From: Muricoccus nepalensis
Lineage (GTDB): Bacteria > Pseudomonadota > Alphaproteobacteria > Acetobacterales > Acetobacteraceae
Direction: 5' to 3'
Assembly (NCBI RefSeq): GCF_006438825.1
Contig: NZ_RCZP01000024.1
Coordinates: 1-64,000 of the forward strand
DNA: 64,000 bases
Every line of letters begins with the position of its first letter. Within the stretch, counting starts at the first letter, position 1. This document shows positions 59,634 through 64,000 of this stretch, one piece after another. A program made the translations under genes and the position numbers. Below the pieces are notes generated by a model, which was not told the DNA's origin, made no database searches, and was given only the letters and a program-made list of their open reading frames with translations.

Positions 59634-61124
59634 TCAGGCGGCCCCGCCCTGCGCCCGCAACCGCCCCACCAGCGCGTCGATCCCGCCCCGCAGCACCTCG
59701 CCGTGCCGCGCCAGCTCGCCGCTCGAGCGCCGCACGCCCTCGACGGCCTCCCGCGCCTCGCGCACGGAGAGGCCGACGCGCGTCACGCCCTCCTCCACGC
59801 GCCGCGTCCCCGCCGAGACCTCGCCCGCGGCCTGGCCGATCCCGCGCGTCGCCACGTCCTGCTGGCCGACGGCGGCGGCGATCGCGCCGGCGATGCCGCT
59901 CGTCCGCTCGACCGTGCCGCCGATGCCCTGCAGCACCGCGATCGTCGCCTCCGTCGCCCGCCGCATGGCCGCCACCTGCGCGCCGATCTCCTCCGTCGCC
60001 GTGGCGGTCTGCCCGGCCAGCGCCTTCACCTCGGAGGCGACGACCGCGAAGCCCTTGCCGTGCTCCCCCGCCCGCGCCGCCTCGATCGTCGCGTTGAGCG
60101 CGAGAAGGTTCGTCTGCCCCGCGATCTCCCCGATCAGCCGCACCACGTCCCCGATCCGCTCGGCGCCCTCCGTCAGCTCGCGCACCGTCGCGTCGGCCGC
60201 GCGCACCTCCTGCACGGCCTCGCCGGCGATCGCCGCGGTCTCGGCCACCCGCGCGGTGATGTCGCGCAGCGTGGCCGACATCGCCTCGGCGGCGGCGGCC
60301 ACGCGGCCCACGCCCTCCCCCGCCTCCCGCGTGTCGACGGCCGCCCCCGCGGCTTGGCGCTCCACCAGCCCGATCGTGTCGCCGAGCGCGTCGGCGGACT
60401 GGCCCAACCCGGCCGAGGAGGTCGACAGAAGCCCCACGATCTCGCCCAGCGACCGCTCCATCTCGGCCGCGATCGCCACCGACGCCTCGCGGCGCCCGGC
60501 CGCGGCCCGTGCCTCCGCCGCCGCCCGCTCCTCCTCCCGCTCCCCGGCGAGCAGCGCCACCTCCGCCATGGCGCGCTCCGCCTCCTCGATCGCGGCCGCG
60601 CCGCGCGCGGTCAGCCAGGCGAGGGCCGCGGCCTCGAAGAGGAGGATGACGGCGTGGAACACCACCCGCGCGAGGTCCGCCCCGCCCGGGAAGACCGCCG
60701 CCGGCAGCGCGAAGTTGAGGACGAGGTGGTGCAGCGCGACCGCCGCCGTGCCGACGAGCACCGGCCGGTAGTCAAGCATGGCGGCGGTCACGGCCAGCGC
60801 CGCGAAGAAGTGCATGTGCGCGTCCGCCTGCCAGGGATGGCCGGCCAGCTCCTCCACCAGCAGCGCCGGCATGGCGCAGAGCACCGCCGCCAGGGTCGCG
60901 CGCGTGGCCGGCGTGCCCGGCCGGGCGGCATGCGACGCCGCGGCCGCCCCGAAGAGCACGAGCCAGAGCCCCAGCATGGCCCGGACACGGCCGTGGACGA
61001 GCCACCCCGCCGCGAGCAGCGCCGGGCCGTGCAGCGCGACGATGCCGAGGATCGCGCGCTCGGAGACGAGGCGCAGCCCCGCGAGGCGGGTGCCGACGGG
61101 GGTCGCTAGGGGCGGGGCGAGCAC
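59634..61124 (-). CDS. Methyl-accepting chemotaxis-like receptor
   Basis: 496 residues from GTG 61124. The N-terminal 190 residues form about six membrane spans with no large periplasmic domain ([37 protein letters not shown], and further). No HAMP domain is obvious. The signalling domain is at about 215-490, with the hairpin tip [40 protein letters not shown], the family hallmark. It would cluster with CheA/CheW and respond to a membrane or cytoplasmic signal. The small gene at 61106 overlaps its start by 19 bases. Confidence 0.9.
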   Translation of the reverse strand: MLAPPLATPVGTRLAGLRLVSERAILGIVALHGPALLAAGWLVHGRVRAMLGLWLVLFGAAAASHAARPGTPATRATLAAVLCAMPALLVEELAGHPWQADAHMHFFAALAVTAAMLDYRPVLVGTAAVALHHLVLNFALPAAVFPGGADLARVVFHAVILLFEAAALAWLTARGAAAIEEAERAMAEVALLAGEREEERAAAEARAAAGRREASVAIAAEMERSLGEIVGLLSTSSAGLGQSADALGDTIGLVERQAAGAAVDTREAGEGVGRVAAAAEAMSATLRDITARVAETAAIAGEAVQEVRAADATVRELTEGAERIGDVVRLIGEIAGQTNLLALNATIEAARAGEHGKGFAVVASEVKALAGQTATATEEIGAQVAAMRRATEATIAVLQGIGGTVERTSGIAGAIAAAVGQQDVATRGIGQAAGEVSAGTRRVEEGVTRVGLSVREAREAVEGVRRSSGELARHGEVLRGGIDALVGRLRAQGGAA

Positions 61125-61390
61125 GGCGGGTTGTGTCTCCAGGCGAGGGTGAGGCCGAAGGCGGAGCGGATGGCGGCGCCGTCCCCCGCGAGAACCGCGA
61201 AGCCCGGCGCGGGCGTGTCGACGAGCGAGACCCCGGCGAGCGCGGGGTCGCCGAACAGCGCCTCCATTCCCCCGGCGCCCAGGCGCACCAGCACGGGCCC
61301 CTCCCCCTCCGGCCAGAGCCGGCTCCCGAGGACGGACACCGTCGCCAGCACGATCATCGCCAGGGCGGGCAACAGGTCGTGGAAGCGCAT
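61106..61390 (-). CDS. Small membrane-anchored hypothetical protein
   Basis: 94 residues from ATG 61390. The N-terminus [20 protein letters not shown] is an anchor or signal; the rest is a short soluble domain ([40 protein letters not shown], and a Trp-Arg-His tail). It overlaps the chemoreceptor start by 19 bases, so the two are co-transcribed. It may modulate the receptor; no family known. Confidence 0.65.
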   Translation of the reverse strand: MRFHDLLPALAMIVLATVSVLGSRLWPEGEGPVLVRLGAGGMEALFGDPALAGVSLVDTPAPGFAVLAGDGAAIRSAFGLTLAWRHNPPCSPRP

Positions 61391-61499
61391 GGCCAGATGC
61401 TGGCCACCACGGGTTTTGATTCGGTTAAGCAACAAAAAGATGATCGGGGGCTCCGCCCTCGCGGGCGGCCCGGTCCGGCCCCCCCGCCGGCGGCCGCGC

Positions 61500-63818
61500 T
61501 CAGCCGTCGCCGGCCGGCGCCTCCCGGGCGATCGCCGGCGGCCGGTGCACCCGCACCTCCGGCAGCGGCCCCGTCCAGGCCTCCACCTGCACGAGGCAGG
61601 ACTGGGCCGAGGCCCCCTGGCCGAGCGAGGAGGTGCCGACGTCCCGCGTCAGCACGTTGGCGTTCCCGTGGACGCAGAGCGGCCCGGCCTCGGTCTCCCG
61701 CGGGTCCCACCAGGCGCCGGTGGACATGGTCACCACCCCCGGCCGCAGCCCCTCCTCCAGCACGAGGCCGGCCAGCGCCGCCCCCCGGTCGTTGAAGACC
61801 CGCACCACCTGCCCGGCCGCGAGCCCGCGCGCGCCGGCGTCCGCCGGGTGCATCCGGATCGGCTCCCGCCCCTCGATCTTGCTCGCCCGCGCCGCGCGCG
61901 CGGGGTCGAGCTGCCCGTGCAGCCGCGTCGCCGGCTGGTTCGAGAGAAGGTGCAGCGGGAAGCGCGACACGTCCCCGCCGAGCCACTCCCGCGGCGCGCG
62001 CCACACGGCGTGGCCGGGCACCTCCGGGTCGCCGAAGCCCGCGATCGTCTCGGAGTAGAGCTCCACCTTGCCCGAGGGCGTCCCCAGCGGCGCGGCCGCG
62101 GGGTCGGCCACGAAGTCGGCGAACCCCACGAAGTCGCCCGCCGCGGGCGGCGCGAACTCGATGTGCCCCTCCGCCCAGAAGCGGTCGAAGTCCGGCACCG
62201 TCTCGCCCAGGGCGTCGCAGGCGCGGCGGAAGCGGTCGTAGAGGTGCCGGAGCCAGGCCCCCTCGTCGCGCCCCTCCGTGAAGCGCTCGCGGTAGCCGAG
62301 CGCCTCCGCCACGTCGGCGAAGGCGTCGTGGTCGTTGCGCGCCTGCCCCTGCGGCGGCACCGCCCGGTGCATCGCCCGCAGGAAGCGGTCGCGCGAGGCG
62401 CTCGCGATGTCGTTCCGCTCGAGCGTGGTGGTCGCGGGAAGCACGATGTCCGCGTGGCGCGCGATCGAGGTCCACCACGGCTCCGACACCACGATCGTCT
62501 CGGGCCGGGAGAAGGCGCGCGCCAGCCGGTTGAGGTCCTGGTGGTGGTGGAAGGGGTTGCCGCCCGCCCAGAACACGAGGCGGATGTCCGGCAGCACGAT
62601 GTCCCGCCCGTTGTAGCGCAGCACCTCCCCCGGCCGCTCCAGCAGCTCCGTCACGCGCGCGACGGGGATCGCGGTTCGCACGGGGTTGCGCGTCGCCGGC
62701 AGGTTCACCGTCGGCAGCTCCCGCCGCGCCGTCCCCATGCCGTTGATGCTGCCGTAGCCGAAGGCGATCCCCTGGCCGGGCTTGCCGATGCCGCCCAGCG
62801 CGCTGGCCAGGGCGACGAGCGCCCACCAGGGCTGCTCCCCGTGCTCGGCGCGTTGGATGGACCAGGTGGCGGTGAGCATCGTCGGCACGCCCGCCGCCTC
62901 CAGCGCCAGCGCCCGGATCCGCTCCGCCGGCACGTCGCAGAGGGGCGCCGCCCATTCCGGCGTCTTGGGCACCCCGTCCGCCTCGCCCGTCACGTAGGCG
63001 CGCAGCCGGTCCCAGCCGGTCGTGCAGCGGGAAAGGAACTTCCGGTCCTCGAGCCCCGCGGCGACGATCGCCCCGATCATCGCCAGCACCATCGCCGCGT
63101 CGCCGCCCGGCCGGATCGGCACCCACTCGGCGCCGAGGAACCCCGCCGTGTCGTCCCGCAGCGGGCTGACGTTGACGAAGCGCAGCCCCGCCTCCACGGC
63201 CTGGCGCATCAGCGGCACGTACTCGTGCGCGCCCCCGCCGCCCGCCGTCACCAGCCCGTTCTTGAGCGGCAGCCCGCCGAAGCAGACCATCAGCCGCGCG
63301 TGGCCGACGATGCTCCGCCAGTCCGTCACCGGCCCCGTGACGACGTCGTTCGTCCCCAGCACGTGCGGCATCAGCGTCATGCCCGCGCCGTAGGAGTAGT
63401 TCGTCACCTGCGTGGTGAAGCCGCCGCCCAGGCCGAGGAGGCGCTGCAGCTGGCTCCGCGCGTGGTGGAAGCGCCCGGCCGAGGCCCAGCCGTAGGATCC
63501 GCCGAGGATCGAGGCGTCCCCGTGCTCCGCCCGCACCCGCGCGGTCTCCTCCGCCACCAGCCGCACCGCCCGGTCCCAGGGGACGGGCACGAAGCGGTCC
63601 CGCCCGCGCGCGGAGCCCCGCCGCTCCCCGCGCAGCCAGCCCTCCCGCACGTAGGGGCGGTCGATGCGGCACTCCGCGTGGACAAGGTCGGGCATGCCCT
63701 CGATCAGCGGCCCCGGGTGCGGGTCGCGCGCGAAGGGCCGGGTGCCTATCACCCGCCCCTCCTCCACGACGGCGTCGAAGTAGCCCCAATGGGCGGCGTG
63801 CGGCGTGATCAGGACCAT
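61500..63818 (-). CDS. Molybdopterin oxidoreductase of the BisC/TorA (DMSO reductase) type
   Basis: 772 residues. The N-terminus lacks the four-cysteine iron-sulfur site and a Tat signal, which fits cytoplasmic biotin sulfoxide reductase (BisC) better than periplasmic TorA/DorA. GGSYGWASAGRFHHARSQ, at about 106-123, contains the Ser-108 Mo ligand and the Tyr-Trp pair typical of this subgroup. Later motifs: HADIVLPATTTLERNDIASA, then LLSNQPATRLHGQLD and GNANVLTRDVGTSSLGQG. It reduces S- or N-oxides using bis-MGD; the substrate could be biotin or methionine sulfoxide. No electron-transfer partner gene is adjacent. Confidence 0.9.
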   Translation of the reverse strand: MVLITPHAAHWGYFDAVVEEGRVIGTRPFARDPHPGPLIEGMPDLVHAECRIDRPYVREGWLRGERRGSARGRDRFVPVPWDRAVRLVAEETARVRAEHGDASILGGSYGWASAGRFHHARSQLQRLLGLGGGFTTQVTNYSYGAGMTLMPHVLGTNDVVTGPVTDWRSIVGHARLMVCFGGLPLKNGLVTAGGGGAHEYVPLMRQAVEAGLRFVNVSPLRDDTAGFLGAEWVPIRPGGDAAMVLAMIGAIVAAGLEDRKFLSRCTTGWDRLRAYVTGEADGVPKTPEWAAPLCDVPAERIRALALEAAGVPTMLTATWSIQRAEHGEQPWWALVALASALGGIGKPGQGIAFGYGSINGMGTARRELPTVNLPATRNPVRTAIPVARVTELLERPGEVLRYNGRDIVLPDIRLVFWAGGNPFHHHQDLNRLARAFSRPETIVVSEPWWTSIARHADIVLPATTTLERNDIASASRDRFLRAMHRAVPPQGQARNDHDAFADVAEALGYRERFTEGRDEGAWLRHLYDRFRRACDALGETVPDFDRFWAEGHIEFAPPAAGDFVGFADFVADPAAAPLGTPSGKVELYSETIAGFGDPEVPGHAVWRAPREWLGGDVSRFPLHLLSNQPATRLHGQLDPARAARASKIEGREPIRMHPADAGARGLAAGQVVRVFNDRGAALAGLVLEEGLRPGVVTMSTGAWWDPRETEAGPLCVHGNANVLTRDVGTSSLGQGASAQSCLVQVEAWTGPLPEVRVHRPPAIAREAPAGDG

Positions 63819-64000
63819 GGCAACCGACCATCCCCCGTCGCGGCCGCGCGATCAACCGCGCGCGGCGCCGACCCGGCCGGGGGACCCGCAACCGCCGCCC
63901 GGAAGCCGGCGTTCCTCCAGGTGATACGGCGCCGCGCCGGACCGCGCGCCGCTCCCCTCTCCCGCCGCCCCGCCGCCCCCGCCCGCCGGGCGGCCTCGCC
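63819..64000. other. Window end, no gene seen
   Basis: The last 180 bases are extremely GC-rich upstream sequence of the molybdoenzyme gene. No frame with coding support and no clear promoter is visible. Confidence 0.5.

Overview
The window is about 70% G+C and mostly looks like the chromosome of an alphaproteobacterium, probably Acetobacteraceae of the Roseomonas type. The evidence is the gene complement rather than a marker gene: RpoH, a ScfR/RamB-like regulator divergent from isocitrate lyase, an ELM1-type (DUF1022) protein, DUF2256 and DUF6476 proteins, an HWE kinase, and several orphan or incomplete ABC substrate-uptake sets.

Layout. (1) 1-8374 is an accessory region of lower G+C and low coding density. 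It begins with the right end of an IS66-family element and then carries mostly very small genes: short membrane proteins, a free-standing sigma-70 region 1.1 domain, zinc-ribbon proteins, two DUF3606 paralogues, a MarR regulator, three tandem paralogous coiled-coil proteins, a secreted protein and a lipoprotein. Two diverged copies of a 130-145 nt sequence that folds the same way (635-764 and 6053-6197) also lie here. (2) 8375-18160 is a 9.8 kb integrative element in a tRNA-Glu(CUC) gene. It is bounded by perfect 48 bp direct repeats and has a tyrosine recombinase at the distal end, an excisionase-like HTH protein, two phage/island-type hypotheticals, and a two-gene cargo: a P-loop ATPase and an 894-residue protein ending in 15 nearly identical 41-residue TPR-like repeats. 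This ATPase-TPR pair is the best candidate for an undescribed system, probably in biological conflict or defence. (3) 18113-64000 is ordinary dense chromosome.

Chromosomal part. DUF2256, DUF6476 and rluD/rpoH lie next to the tRNA. A carbon-uptake block follows: Tat-dependent Gfo/Idh oxidoreductase, VOC protein, hydrolase, NMT1-like binding protein, and glycolate oxidase glcD-glcE without glcF. Then come rpmJ, an Hsp70-like YegD protein, two divergent TSUP transporters, and a co-directional Asp/Glu racemase, DHDPS-family aldolase and oligopeptide-type binding protein. Isocitrate lyase sits back to back with its likely short-chain acyl-CoA-responsive regulator. Further right are LysE and SugE/Gdx exporters (Gdx behind a possible guanidine-II riboswitch), a class A beta-lactamase translationally coupled to tartrate dehydrogenase, an HWE kinase, ELM1, pyrE, mntH, a dipeptide ABC operon without ATPases, acyltransferase 3, PhoX, a chemoreceptor and a BisC-like molybdoenzyme.

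Glycolate oxidase (glyoxylate production) and isocitrate lyase both feed C2 metabolism. The binding proteins, tartrate dehydrogenase and racemase suggest use of organic acids and amino-acid derivatives. Start codons were chosen by Shine-Dalgarno spacing and family alignment from memory; no database search was possible.
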